NCBI RefSeq assembly: GCF_002265625.1
Contig: NZ_NOVE01000040.1
Location: 1 to 34,674 of the forward strand
Length of the DNA stretch: 34,674 nt
Direction of reading: 5' to 3'
Origin: Prevotella sp. 885
GTDB lineage: Bacteria; Bacteroidota; Bacteroidia; Bacteroidales; Bacteroidaceae
A program made the position numbers and the translations under genes. This document shows, in pieces, positions 17,164 through 25,517 of this stretch. The number at the start of each line of letters is the position of its first letter. Positions within the stretch are counted from its first letter, which is position 1. The notes under the pieces are model-generated. The model searched no databases. It had not been told where the DNA came from and saw only the letters and a list, made by a program, of their open reading frames with translations.

Positions 17164-17475
17164 ATGAACGACAACACACAGAACCAGCAGCCCGTCGCTG
17201 ACAATGAACAGCAGCCTGTCATAAGCGAGGCTCATGACGAAGCTGCCGACATTGAGGAAGTGTCAGTGGTACGTCCTCCGAGGCATCATCGCCGCGAGCC
17301 ACAGGAAGACAAGTACTTCAAGATACGCAACATACTGAACATCATCTTTATGCTCGGAGCCGTTGTCGGCATGGCCGTATTCTATTTCGGCACACGCACC
17401 ACCGGCACCATCATCATCATCACGGCCATAGCATTCAAGGTTATTGAATGCTTCTTCCGATTAATAAGACAATGA
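17164..17475 (+). CDS. Small two-helix membrane protein
   Basis: This 103-residue protein has a hydrophilic, Gln/Glu/Asp-rich and then basic N-terminal half (His-His-Arg-Arg around residue 40), followed by two transmembrane helices (about 56-75 and 80-97). No family is recognised. It is squeezed between a secreted DUF4468 protein (2 nt) and a porin (ATGA 4-nt overlap), so it is translationally coupled with the porin. An accessory role in the envelope operon is plausible but unproven. Confidence 0.7.
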   Translation: MNDNTQNQQPVADNEQQPVISEAHDEAADIEEVSVVRPPRHHRREPQEDKYFKIRNILNIIFMLGAVVGMAVFYFGTRTTGTIIIITAIAFKVIECFFRLIRQ

Positions 17476-19850
17476 CAAAAAACATCATACTGAACTTCCG
17501 TCTCAAGGCAGCAGCCGTCATCTTATGTCTGACAGGCCTTGCGACGGCAGCCCAAGCACAGATAAGGGACGACGAGTTCGACAACTTCACGCAGAACGAT
17601 GAAGGCGTGATGAGCCGCCGAAACCAGCGAAACATAGCCGACTCGCTCGGCACCGACAAGGAGATTCCACGCGGACTGAAAGTGTGGACTGTCGACTCAC
17701 GCTTCGGCGACGTCAGACCGGCAGAGGTCGACACGATGTCGCACATGTTCCCCAACACAATCTTCACCACCGGACTAAGAGGACAATACAATACCACCGG
17801 CAACCTTGGTGCACCGCGCATCAACCGTATCTTTGTGGACAGACCTGAGTCGGGCGAGCAGTTTGTCTTCTCGCAGCCTTACGATTACGTAGTCACTCCC
17901 GTCGACCAGTTCCACTTCACCAACACGCTCTCGCCGTTCACCAACCTCACTTACAACAATGCCGGCAACCGCACTAACGGGGAGGACCATCTTACTGCCA
18001 AGTTCGGCGTCAACGCCGGCAAGCGCATTGGTGCAGGATTCAATTTCGACTACCTTTACGGAAGAGGCTATTACTCCAGCCAAAGCACCTCCCACTTCAA
18101 GTATTCGATGTACGGATCGTATATCGGCGACCGTTATCAGGCCCATATCCTCTTCTCCACCATCCGCCAGAAGGTCACGGAGAACGGTGGCATCACGGAC
18201 GACGAATACATCAAGCATCCTGATAGCTTCGACGACAATTTCGCTACCAACGAGATACCGACCGTCCTGCAGCAGAACTGGAACCGTAACGACAACCAGC
18301 ACCTCTTCCTTACACACCGTTACAACCTTGGCTTCAGCCGCAAGGTGAAGATGACGGAGGAGGAGATTGCGGCACGCAAGTTCGCAATGGAGTCGATGAA
18401 GGAGAACCAGGCAAGCAAGGAGAAGGAGGAGGCACGCCGCAAAGCTGAGAAAGAGGGCCGCACCTTCGACGAGCGCAGCTACGAAAAAGCATCGGCGGGC
18501 GGACGTCCAGAGGGCGCAAAGATTGCCGGAGCCGAACCTGCCAAGACCGAAACGGAAGCAGAAAAAGCTGGCGAGGGACGTATAGCAGTCAACGGAAAGG
18601 CTGCCGCAGACAGTCTGAGCCTCATCGACGAGAAGAAGAAGGAGGAAGAACAATGGATGAAGACGGAATACGTGCCCGTCACAAGCTTCATCCACACAAT
18701 GAAGTACGACAACTACAGACGCATTTACCAGGCATACCAGACACCTGCCGACTTCTATAAGAACACGTTTGACAACGTCGGAATAGTGTCAGGCGACTCC
18801 ATTCTGGACAAGACTTCGCACTATCGCCTCCAGAACACCTTCGCCGTTTCGCTCCTCGAGGGATTCAACAAGTGGGCGAAGGCAGGACTCAAGGCGTTTG
18901 TCACGTCAGACCTGCGCCACTTCACCCTACCCGACTCCACACGCTCCACAACGTCATACACGGAGCATAACCTGAGCATCGGAGCGCAACTCATAAAGCG
19001 TCTCGGACGCACGTTCCATTACGACGTCACGGCAGAGACATGGCTTATGGGCAAGGACGTGGGAAGTCTGAAGGTGGACGCCAACGCTGACGTCAACTTC
19101 GCGTTGTTCGGCGACACAGTCCGCCTGGCAGCACGCGGCTTCTTCCATTCCGTCAAGCCGTCGTTCTATTACCGCCACTATCATGCCAAGCATTACTGGT
19201 GGGACAACGACGACCTCTCGAAGATCATCCATTCACGTGTGGAGGGCGTCTTCACATACGAGAAGACCAACACCACGCTGCGCGTAGCCTTCGACAACCT
19301 CAAGAACTACACATACTTTGCGATGTCGTACGACGTGGATGCAGACACAAAGGCACGCACAGCCAATACCGTAAGGCCGCGCCAGAGCGGAAGCCCCATC
19401 AGCCTGTTGACGCTCTCGCTCGAACAGAACTTCAAGTTAGGACCGCTCCATTGGGAGAACCTCGTGACCTATCAGAAGTCGTCCAACAACGACGCTCTGC
19501 CCGTGCCCGACCTAAACGTATACACCAACCTGTATCTGAAGTTCCGCATAGCAAAGGTTCTGAAGTGCGATTTCGGTGCCGACGCCCGATACTTCACCAA
19601 GTATTACGCGCCAGACTACAGCCCGGCATTGGGACAGTTCTGCGTGCAGGAAGGCAACAGCCGCACGGAAGTGGGCAACTACCCCGTAGTGAACGTCTAC
19701 GCCAACTTCCACCTCCAGCACACACGCTTCTTCGTAATGATGAGTCACGTGAACGCCGGACAGGGCAACCGCAACTACTTCTTCACGCCGCACTATCCGC
19801 TCAACGAAAGAATCTTCCGCTTCGGCATAAGCTGGAACTTCTTCAATTAA
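17472..19850 (+). CDS. Putative outer-membrane porin (Porin_10-like)
   Basis: This 792-residue protein has a signal peptide ending Ala-Gln-Ala-Gln (near residue 31) and long alternating beta-strand patterns rich in Tyr/Phe, with a C-terminal strand ending in Trp-Asn-Phe-Phe-Asn, typical of outer-membrane beta-barrels. It resembles the large Bacteroidetes 'putative porin' family. The start is the ATG at 17472, which overlaps the TGA of the preceding gene. Residues of about 293-396 form a highly charged Glu/Lys/Ala-rich segment with coiled-coil character that interrupts the barrel pattern and is probably an extended loop or plug-like insertion. The transported substrate is unknown. Confidence 0.82.
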   Translation: MTKNIILNFRLKAAAVILCLTGLATAAQAQIRDDEFDNFTQNDEGVMSRRNQRNIADSLGTDKEIPRGLKVWTVDSRFGDVRPAEVDTMSHMFPNTIFTTGLRGQYNTTGNLGAPRINRIFVDRPESGEQFVFSQPYDYVVTPVDQFHFTNTLSPFTNLTYNNAGNRTNGEDHLTAKFGVNAGKRIGAGFNFDYLYGRGYYSSQSTSHFKYSMYGSYIGDRYQAHILFSTIRQKVTENGGITDDEYIKHPDSFDDNFATNEIPTVLQQNWNRNDNQHLFLTHRYNLGFSRKVKMTEEEIAARKFAMESMKENQASKEKEEARRKAEKEGRTFDERSYEKASAGGRPEGAKIAGAEPAKTETEAEKAGEGRIAVNGKAAADSLSLIDEKKKEEEQWMKTEYVPVTSFIHTMKYDNYRRIYQAYQTPADFYKNTFDNVGIVSGDSILDKTSHYRLQNTFAVSLLEGFNKWAKAGLKAFVTSDLRHFTLPDSTRSTTSYTEHNLSIGAQLIKRLGRTFHYDVTAETWLMGKDVGSLKVDANADVNFALFGDTVRLAARGFFHSVKPSFYYRHYHAKHYWWDNDDLSKIIHSRVEGVFTYEKTNTTLRVAFDNLKNYTYFAMSYDVDADTKARTANTVRPRQSGSPISLLTLSLEQNFKLGPLHWENLVTYQKSSNNDALPVPDLNVYTNLYLKFRIAKVLKCDFGADARYFTKYYAPDYSPALGQFCVQEGNSRTEVGNYPVVNVYANFHLQHTRFFVMMSHVNAGQGNRNYFFTPHYPLNERIFRFGISWNFFN

Positions 19851-19867
19851 GCAACCCTTCAAACAAT

Positions 19868-19948
19868 AAAGGCAACAAAGGACAACAACGTATCCATCAC
19901 CCATCCGGTTAAGGATACAAAAACAAAGTCCATTGTTGCCTTTTTTTG
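19868..19948 (+). terminator. Terminator after the porin operon
   Basis: An 11-bp outer stem (19868-19878 with 19933-19943), continued after a mismatch by GGAC/GTCC and an inner GTATCC/GGATAC hairpin, ends in T7. It lies just before the kinase operon promoter. Confidence 0.85.
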
Positions 19949-19967
19949 AAAACTGAGAACAATTTGT

Positions 19968-19998
19968 TTTGTGGTATGTAAAAGTATTCGTACTTTTG
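19968..19998 (+). promoter_or_regulatory. Promoter of the kinase / ART-VWA / PP2C operon
   Basis: A TTTG -33 box (19968-19971) and a TACTTTTG -7 box (19991-19998) are exactly 19 nt apart. This is the only clear promoter before the five tightly spaced genes that follow. It also places the kinase start at 20044 rather than at the upstream in-frame codon at 19969, which lies inside the -33 box. Confidence 0.85.
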
Positions 19999-20043
19999 AA
20001 AATTAGATCATACGAAATATTTTTACTGCTAATTATAAAACTT

Positions 20044-21066
20044 ATGCAATACCATCTTATATCAGAATATCTCGCTGCAATTCGCGAGGCTAAGGACAAT
20101 CTTGACAAGTTGAGCCATCTGGTGCCCGTGCTGGATAAATACGGCGAGCCGTATCGTAGCAGCGGTGCGTTTGCCGTCGTATTCAAGATGAAGGACGAGC
20201 AGACAGGCAAATGCTATGCCCTGAAGTGTTTCACCGAGGAACAGGAAGGTCGTGCGGAGGCTTACCGCCAGATAGCCGAAGAATTGGAGTTTGTTGACTC
20301 GCCTTATATCACTTCCGTGAAGTATCTGGAGGAGGAGCTTTTCGTTGACAGCAACTGTGAGGACGAAGAGTTCCCTGTGTTGCTGATGGATTGGATTGAG
20401 GGCGAGACAATGGAGACGTATGTTGCCGCTAACTACACGGACAATCACGCTATGTCAATGCTCTGCTATCGTTTCTGCAAAATGGCAGCTTGGCTTCGCT
20501 CGCAGTCGTTTGACCATGGCGACATCAAACCCGACAATATCATGGTGCGTCCTGACGGTACGCTGACACTCGTCGACTACGACGGCATGTTTGTGCCGGC
20601 AATGAAAGGTCAGAAGTCGCCGACCGTCGGCACCAAAGACTTCTCGCATCCCCTTCGCACCATCGATGACTTCGACGAAACCATTGACGATTTCGCCTTG
20701 GCTTCCATTGCCCTCTCGCTAAAAGCCATCTCTCTCAATCCGTCTCTGCTCGACGAGTACGGAGCTTCCGACCGTCTCCTCTTCTCTGCCGCCGATTATA
20801 TAGATTTGAGCAAGAGCGAGACCTTCACCGCCCTGCAAGGCTTGTTGGCAGACGAGGAAGCAAGAACGCTTCTTTCTATGTTCCTGTTAGCAAGTGCCAA
20901 AAAGAACTTGTCCATGTGCTCATTCAGATTGTTCGGTGTGCAGAAGCCGAAGGAGGAGGAAGTATGGAGTACGGAGGTTACTGATGAGGACCTTAAAAAT
21001 GCAGTGGAGGATGAGTTTGGCGTAAAATATAGTAAGGATTGGAAGAGATTGCTTAAGGCACCAGAG
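20044..21066 (+). repeat. Duplicated kinase sequence, copy 1
   Basis: This stretch is highly similar at the nucleotide and protein level to 24495-25517. It covers the complete kinase domain and linker, and the similarity drops where the LRR arrays begin. Confidence 0.85.
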
Positions 21067-21552
21067 AGCTTGAGTGGTAAATATTCAATTAGGAAAGGAG
21101 TGAAGGTTATTGGGGACGTGGCTTTTTGGGGTTGCAAATCCCTCACTAACATAAACATTCCAAATAGTGTCACAACGATTGGAGAGCAGGCTTTTTTGGG
21201 TTGCGAATCCCTCGTAAACATAAACATTCCAAATAGTGTCACAACAATTGGAGATTCGGCTTTTGCATACTGCGACTCTCTCACCAGCATAAATATCCCA
21301 AATAGTGTCACAACGATTGGAGAGTTTGCTTTTTGGGGTTGCGAATCCCTCGTAAACATAAATATTCCAAATGGTGTCACAACGATTGGAGAGTATGCTT
21401 TTGCCAGTTGCAAATCCATCACTAACATAAATATTCCAAATAGTATCACAACGATTGAGGATGGGGCTTTCTGTGGCTGTGAAAACCTTCCCTCCCATAT
21501 CAAGTCTGACATCCGTCAACGTTTTGGCGAAAAAGTCTTTCATTTATGGTAG
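20044..21552 (+). CDS. Ser/Thr kinase-like protein with BspA-type LRR tail (copy 1)
   Basis: This 502-residue protein has an N-terminal protein-kinase domain: glycine-loop-like Ser-Gly-Ala-Phe-Ala-Val-Val-Phe-Lys (40-48), invariant Lys61 in Ala-Leu-Lys, catalytic loop His-Gly-Asp-Ile-Lys-Pro-Asp-Asn (158-165) and metal-binding Asp-Tyr-Asp (178-180, in place of DFG). All residues needed for phosphotransfer are present. From residue 357 there are five complete 23-residue BspA/LRR_5-type repeats (Gly-x-x-Ala-Phe-x-x-Cys-x-Ser-Leu... pattern) and a sixth partial one. No signal peptide or membrane segment is seen, so it is cytoplasmic, with the LRRs likely binding a protein target. Its last 7 nt overlap the next gene. 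It is nearly identical to the kinase at 24495. Confidence 0.85.
   Translation: MQYHLISEYLAAIREAKDNLDKLSHLVPVLDKYGEPYRSSGAFAVVFKMKDEQTGKCYALKCFTEEQEGRAEAYRQIAEELEFVDSPYITSVKYLEEELFVDSNCEDEEFPVLLMDWIEGETMETYVAANYTDNHAMSMLCYRFCKMAAWLRSQSFDHGDIKPDNIMVRPDGTLTLVDYDGMFVPAMKGQKSPTVGTKDFSHPLRTIDDFDETIDDFALASIALSLKAISLNPSLLDEYGASDRLLFSAADYIDLSKSETFTALQGLLADEEARTLLSMFLLASAKKNLSMCSFRLFGVQKPKEEEVWSTEVTDEDLKNAVEDEFGVKYSKDWKRLLKAPESLSGKYSIRKGVKVIGDVAFWGCKSLTNINIPNSVTTIGEQAFLGCESLVNINIPNSVTTIGDSAFAYCDSLTSINIPNSVTTIGEFAFWGCESLVNINIPNGVTTIGEYAFASCKSITNINIPNSITTIEDGAFCGCENLPSHIKSDIRQRFGEKVFHLW
21112..21480 (+). repeat. 69-bp tandem repeats encoding LRRs
   Basis: Units begin at 21112, 21181, 21250, 21319, 21388 and 21457, an exact 69-bp period encoding 23-residue BspA-type repeats. 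Units are highly similar at the DNA level, for example in the recurring segment that encodes Asn-Ile-Pro-Asn-Ser-Val-Thr-Thr-Ile. Such an array can expand, shrink or exchange units by recombination. Confidence 0.9.
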
Positions 21553-22142
21553 TAATCGAATCCAAGCGCAGGAAGCACGAAAACATATTGAAGAAATATC
21601 CTGATGCGGTGATAGCCGATGTAACAAGCCAAGCCACAGACGGGTTGGTTAAGCTAAGTCCGTTCTATCCACACGGCGGTATACCTGTGCCATTCAGCGA
21701 GGGCTATACCGCAATGTGTATTGAAGGGATATGGCAGGGACTGAAAGTGTTTGAATCGGCGGATGTGGACGTGAATATGTTCGCTAACGGCACGATGAAG
21801 AACATAAAGCGTACCGTGAGGCGATTCGGCAAACCACTCGGTCATCGCAAGGGTGTGAACGGCACCGAGCTGTTGGGGTATATAGAGGCTCGCAAGCAAA
21901 TATATCTGCCCGCATATAAGTGGGTGCTTGAGAACAAGGTGGCGAACATCATAGAGCGGTTGAGGGAAGCCAGTAAGACGAAGACGATCGTGCTGCTCGA
22001 CTATACCACAAACTGCGACATTGATGATCCGACGAAGCCTTTGTCGCACGCCTTTCTGATAAAGGCATACGCCGAAGGGCTGTATCCTTTCGGCGACAAG
22101 AAAACACAAACAGAAGCGCCGCAAATGCCGTCGCTATTCTAA
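21546..22142 (+). CDS. NADAR-like small protein (DUF6939-type), possible ADP-ribosyl hydrolase
   Basis: This 198-residue soluble protein starts inside the end of the kinase gene (ATGGTAG overlap of 7 nt). I recall this sequence type as DUF6939. It has Leu-Ser-Pro-Phe-Tyr-Pro (37-42) and Glu-Gly-Ile-Trp-Gln-Gly-Leu-Lys (60-67), which resemble the Ser-x-Phe-x-Pro and Ser-x-Glu-x-x-Tyr-Gln-x-x-Lys signatures of NADAR/YbiA proteins. It also has a basic Lys-Asn-Ile-Lys-Arg-Thr segment and Gly-His-Arg-Lys-Gly. NADAR proteins can remove ADP-ribose from guanine and act as antitoxins to DarT1 toxins. The next gene encodes a DarT-like domain, so an antitoxin or reversal role is a reasonable inference, but it rests on short motifs only. 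Confidence 0.7.
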   Translation: MVVIESKRRKHENILKKYPDAVIADVTSQATDGLVKLSPFYPHGGIPVPFSEGYTAMCIEGIWQGLKVFESADVDVNMFANGTMKNIKRTVRRFGKPLGHRKGVNGTELLGYIEARKQIYLPAYKWVLENKVANIIERLREASKTKTIVLLDYTTNCDIDDPTKPLSHAFLIKAYAEGLYPFGDKKTQTEAPQMPSLF

Positions 22143-22163
22143 ACCTATAAACAAGAAACCGTT

Positions 22164-23627
22164 ATGAACAAAAGAAACGATTGGGAGGAGTTCAAGAAAC
22201 TCCTCGAACAGCATAACATCACAAAGCTGTATCACTTTACAGACCGCGACAACTTGGAGAACATCATCAAGAACGGCGGTCTCTACTCGTGGAAAGACTG
22301 CGAGGAGCGTGGCATCGACATCCCCAAGCCGGGCGGTGGCGGAGCAGGTTCGCTGTCGTGGTCGCTCGACCAGCAGGCAGGTCTGGAGCATTACGTTCGC
22401 GTCAGCTTCACAAGCAATCACCCTATGATGTATGTGGCAATGAACGAAGGGCGAATATCAAACCCCGTGCTATTGGAAATCGACCCAGAGGTAATATACG
22501 ATGAGAACGCACGCTATGCCGACCGCAACGCAACACGAAGCGGAGCAAGAATCGGCGGCACACTGGACGACTTCAAGCAGATTCACTTCCAGACCGTAAA
22601 GGCAAAGAAGCATTTCGACCTCGACGCCGACGAGCAGCCTTTCTATCAAGCAGAGATATTGGTAAAGAACTTCATTCCATTGAAGTATATCACCAATATC
22701 GGCAACTTTGGCATTCCTATTCCGAGTCAGCCTCAGCAGATGCAGAGCAAGAACGCCTATACAGCACGTGTAGACCGCGAGCATCCTACAGCATTCATCT
22801 TCCTTGTCGACCAGAGCGTGTCGATGAAACGCTTAACAACTTTCAATGGAGAGGACATGACGCTATCTGAGGCTGTGGCACGAATAGTGAACTCGCAGAT
22901 AAACAAACTTGTGGAACGTTGCGTGAAGAACAACGAAACACGCCACTACTTCGATATTGCCGTAATAGGATATGGGCAGGAAGCTTACAGCGCATGGAAC
23001 GGATCGTTGGAGGGTAGAGACTTTGTCACGCCTGAAGAAATCAGAAACAATCCGTTTATGAAAAAGACGGTTAAGGAGGAAGTGCGCACACGCAAAGGCA
23101 TCGCAATAAAGGAGGTGGAAAAGAAGCAATGGATGACGGCACGTCATGATGGCAGCTGGACCCACATGGACAAGGCATTCAAGCGTGCAGAAGGTCTGTT
23201 GGAGAATTGGATGAAACAACACCACGACAAGGACTGCTATCCACCGACAATCATAAACATCACAGACGGAGAATATAACGGTGCGTCGCACGACGAGATG
23301 CAGCAGTTGTCAAATCAGTTGAAGTCGATGTTTACGAACGATGGCAACGTGTTGCTTTTCAACATTCACGTAGTGCCTGGACATACCGAATCGGTGGTAT
23401 TCCCTGCTTCGCTCGGCGAACTGAACGGCAACGGCTATGGCGAAAAGCTATACAACATGGCAAGTCTGTTGCCGCTTAACTACAATGAGCAGATGAGAGC
23501 CATCTTCGGCGATAAGCAAGCAGACATACGCTATCATGCCATGGGCGTGAACACGGGTATGGAACGCCTTGTTAAGATGATGAAGATAGGCACGCTGTCG
23601 AGTATGTTCGTTAACAATAACCAGTAA
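22164..23627 (+). CDS. DarT-like ADP-ribosyltransferase fused to a VWA domain
   Basis: This 487-residue protein has two domains. Residues 15-185 match the DarT/DUF4433 ADP-ribosyltransferase family: Leu-Tyr-His-Phe-Thr (22-26) with Asn30-Leu31, then Tyr-Val-Arg-Val-Ser-Phe, and a late Gln-Ala-Glu-Ile-Leu-Val (Glu164), the place of the catalytic Glu. DarT enzymes attach ADP-ribose to DNA bases. Residues 205-487 are a von Willebrand A domain with an intact MIDAS: Asp216-Gln-Ser218-Val-Ser220, Thr333 and Asp368-Gly. VWA domains of this kind bind partner proteins through a metal. The gene lies 21 nt after the NADAR-like gene and 9 nt before the PP2C gene, so it is the core of the operon. The domain pairing is unusual. 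Confidence 0.82.
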   Translation: MNKRNDWEEFKKLLEQHNITKLYHFTDRDNLENIIKNGGLYSWKDCEERGIDIPKPGGGGAGSLSWSLDQQAGLEHYVRVSFTSNHPMMYVAMNEGRISNPVLLEIDPEVIYDENARYADRNATRSGARIGGTLDDFKQIHFQTVKAKKHFDLDADEQPFYQAEILVKNFIPLKYITNIGNFGIPIPSQPQQMQSKNAYTARVDREHPTAFIFLVDQSVSMKRLTTFNGEDMTLSEAVARIVNSQINKLVERCVKNNETRHYFDIAVIGYGQEAYSAWNGSLEGRDFVTPEEIRNNPFMKKTVKEEVRTRKGIAIKEVEKKQWMTARHDGSWTHMDKAFKRAEGLLENWMKQHHDKDCYPPTIINITDGEYNGASHDEMQQLSNQLKSMFTNDGNVLLFNIHVVPGHTESVVFPASLGELNGNGYGEKLYNMASLLPLNYNEQMRAIFGDKQADIRYHAMGVNTGMERLVKMMKIGTLSSMFVNNNQ

Positions 23628-23636
23628 GAAAGAAAG

Positions 23637-24437
23637 ATGAGTAAAAGTGTAAGCATAGCCAAACCTAACGACCACACGCCCAATGAGGACGCCGTATTCA
23701 GTTCACCCCAGTGCATCGCTGTGTCGGACGGAGCTGGAGGCTGCGGACTCTATGCCAACGAGTGGTCGAGGTATCTTATAGAGCATCTGCCAAAGGACGC
23801 TCCACTCAGTTCGTTCACGGAGTTGGACGAATGGATGGATGGTATTTGGGAAGCGTTCTATAATGAGCATGAAGAACGGGCAAAGGAGGGCGACGGCATC
23901 TTGCTTAACAAGTTCTACAACGAAGGTTCGTGCGCAACCATTGCTGCGGCATGGACAACGGAACCGTGTCAATGCCAATGGATGACGTACGGCGATAGCG
24001 TAGTCTTTCATTATAGCAGTCAGACAGGACTGCTGGAGCATAGCTTTACACGGCTGGCAGACTTTAGCAATCCGCCCCGCCTTGTCAGTTGCAAGGATCC
24101 GTTGGAAGAGGAAGGTTTTCGCTCTGGCATATTCCACCTTGACGACACGTCGGTGGTGTTTGCCGCAAGCGACGCCTTGTCGCATTATGTGCTGATGATG
24201 TACGAGCTGTCGAAAAGTGCGGAGTTTGAAAGTGAACTGATGGAACTGCGGATGAAGCAAACAAGCAATTCGCAGTTGCTTCAGATAGCAGCGAAAGAGA
24301 AGTTCAACTTTGCAGACGATGTGCTTAGTCCTCTTTTAAGAAGCGTAGATTCGGAAGCTGACTTTAAGGAACTGATGGAATCATTGTATGCCAAAAGACT
24401 TATTGACATCGATGACTACACGTTGGCAATATTATGA
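23637..24437 (+). CDS. PP2C-family protein phosphatase
   Basis: This 266-residue metal-dependent Ser/Thr phosphatase has the family's acidic motifs in order: Asn-Glu-Asp (16-18), Asp-Gly-Ala-Gly-Gly (31-35), Gly-Ser-Cys-Ala-Thr, Tyr-Gly-Asp-Ser, Ala-Ser-Asp-Ala and the final Asp-Asp-Tyr-Thr (259-262). All metal ligands appear intact, so it is probably active. It is cytoplasmic, with no signal peptide. It lies 9 nt after the ART-VWA gene and 57 nt before kinase copy 2. It most likely reverses phosphorylation by the two kinases, acting on the VWA protein or other targets. This matches the VWA + PP2C + kinase arrangement called TerY-P. Confidence 0.88.
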   Translation: MSKSVSIAKPNDHTPNEDAVFSSPQCIAVSDGAGGCGLYANEWSRYLIEHLPKDAPLSSFTELDEWMDGIWEAFYNEHEERAKEGDGILLNKFYNEGSCATIAAAWTTEPCQCQWMTYGDSVVFHYSSQTGLLEHSFTRLADFSNPPRLVSCKDPLEEEGFRSGIFHLDDTSVVFAASDALSHYVLMMYELSKSAEFESELMELRMKQTSNSQLLQIAAKEKFNFADDVLSPLLRSVDSEADFKELMESLYAKRLIDIDDYTLAIL

Positions 24438-24494
24438 AACAACAACGCTTACGGAAACAAAAATTCCACCTAACAAAGCGATAATTATAAATCT

Positions 24495-25517
24495 ATGCAA
24501 TACCCTCTTATATCAGAATATCTCGCCGCCATTCGCGAGGCTAATGACAATCTTGACAAACTCAGCCATCTGGTGCCCGTGCTGGACAAATACGGTGAGC
24601 CGTATCGTAGCAGCGGTGCGTTTGCCGTCGTGTTCAAGATGAAGGACGAGCAGACGGGCAAATGCTATGCCCTGAAGTGCTTCACCGAAGAGCAGGAAGG
24701 GCGTGCGGAGGCTTACCGCCAGATAGCCGAAGAATTGGAGTTTGTCAATTCTTCTTATATCACTTCCGTAAAGTATCTGGAGAAGGAGCTTTTCGTTGAC
24801 AGCAACTGTGAGGACGAAGAGTTTCCGGTGTTGCTGATGGACTGGATTGAGGGCGAGACGATGGAGACATACATCGCAGCTAACTATACGGACACTCACG
24901 CTATGTCGATGCTCTGCTACCGTTTCTGCAAAATGGCGGCTTGGCTTCGCTCGCAGTCGTTTGCCCATGGCGACATCAAGCCCGACAATATCATGGTGCG
25001 CCCCGACGGTACGCTGACACTCGTCGATTACGACGGCATGTTTGTGCCGGCGATGAAAGGCCAGAAGTCGCCGACCATCGGAACCAAGGACTTCTCGCAT
25101 CCCCTTCGCACCATCGATGACTTCGACGAAACTATCGACGATTTCGCCTTGGCTTCCATTGCCCTCTCGCTAAAAGCGATATCCCTTAATCCGTCTCTGC
25201 TCGACCTGTACGGAGCGTCTGACCGTCTCCTCTTCTCTGCCGCCGATTATCTTGACTTAAGCAAGAGTAAGACCATGACAGCCCTGCAAGGCTTGTTGGC
25301 AGATGAGGAAACAAAAACCCTCATGTCAATGTTCCTGTTAGCCAGCGCCAAAAAGGACTTATCCATGTGCTCTTTCAGATTGTTCGGTTTGCAGAAGCCG
25401 AAGGAGGAGGAAGTGTGGAGTACGAAGGTTACTGATGAGGATCTTGAAAATGCAGTGGAGGATGAGTTTGGCGTAAAATATAGTAAGGATTGGAAGAGAT
25501 TGCTTTGGGCTCCAGCA
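24495..25517 (+). repeat. Duplicated kinase sequence, copy 2
   Basis: Partner of the repeat at 20044-21066. The two direct copies flank the NADAR-like, ART-VWA and PP2C genes, so homologous recombination between them could delete the three central genes. Confidence 0.85.

Noticed and set aside
21112..21480. CRISPR-like regular repeats
   Set aside because: The 69-bp units encode LRR protein repeats without unique spacers.
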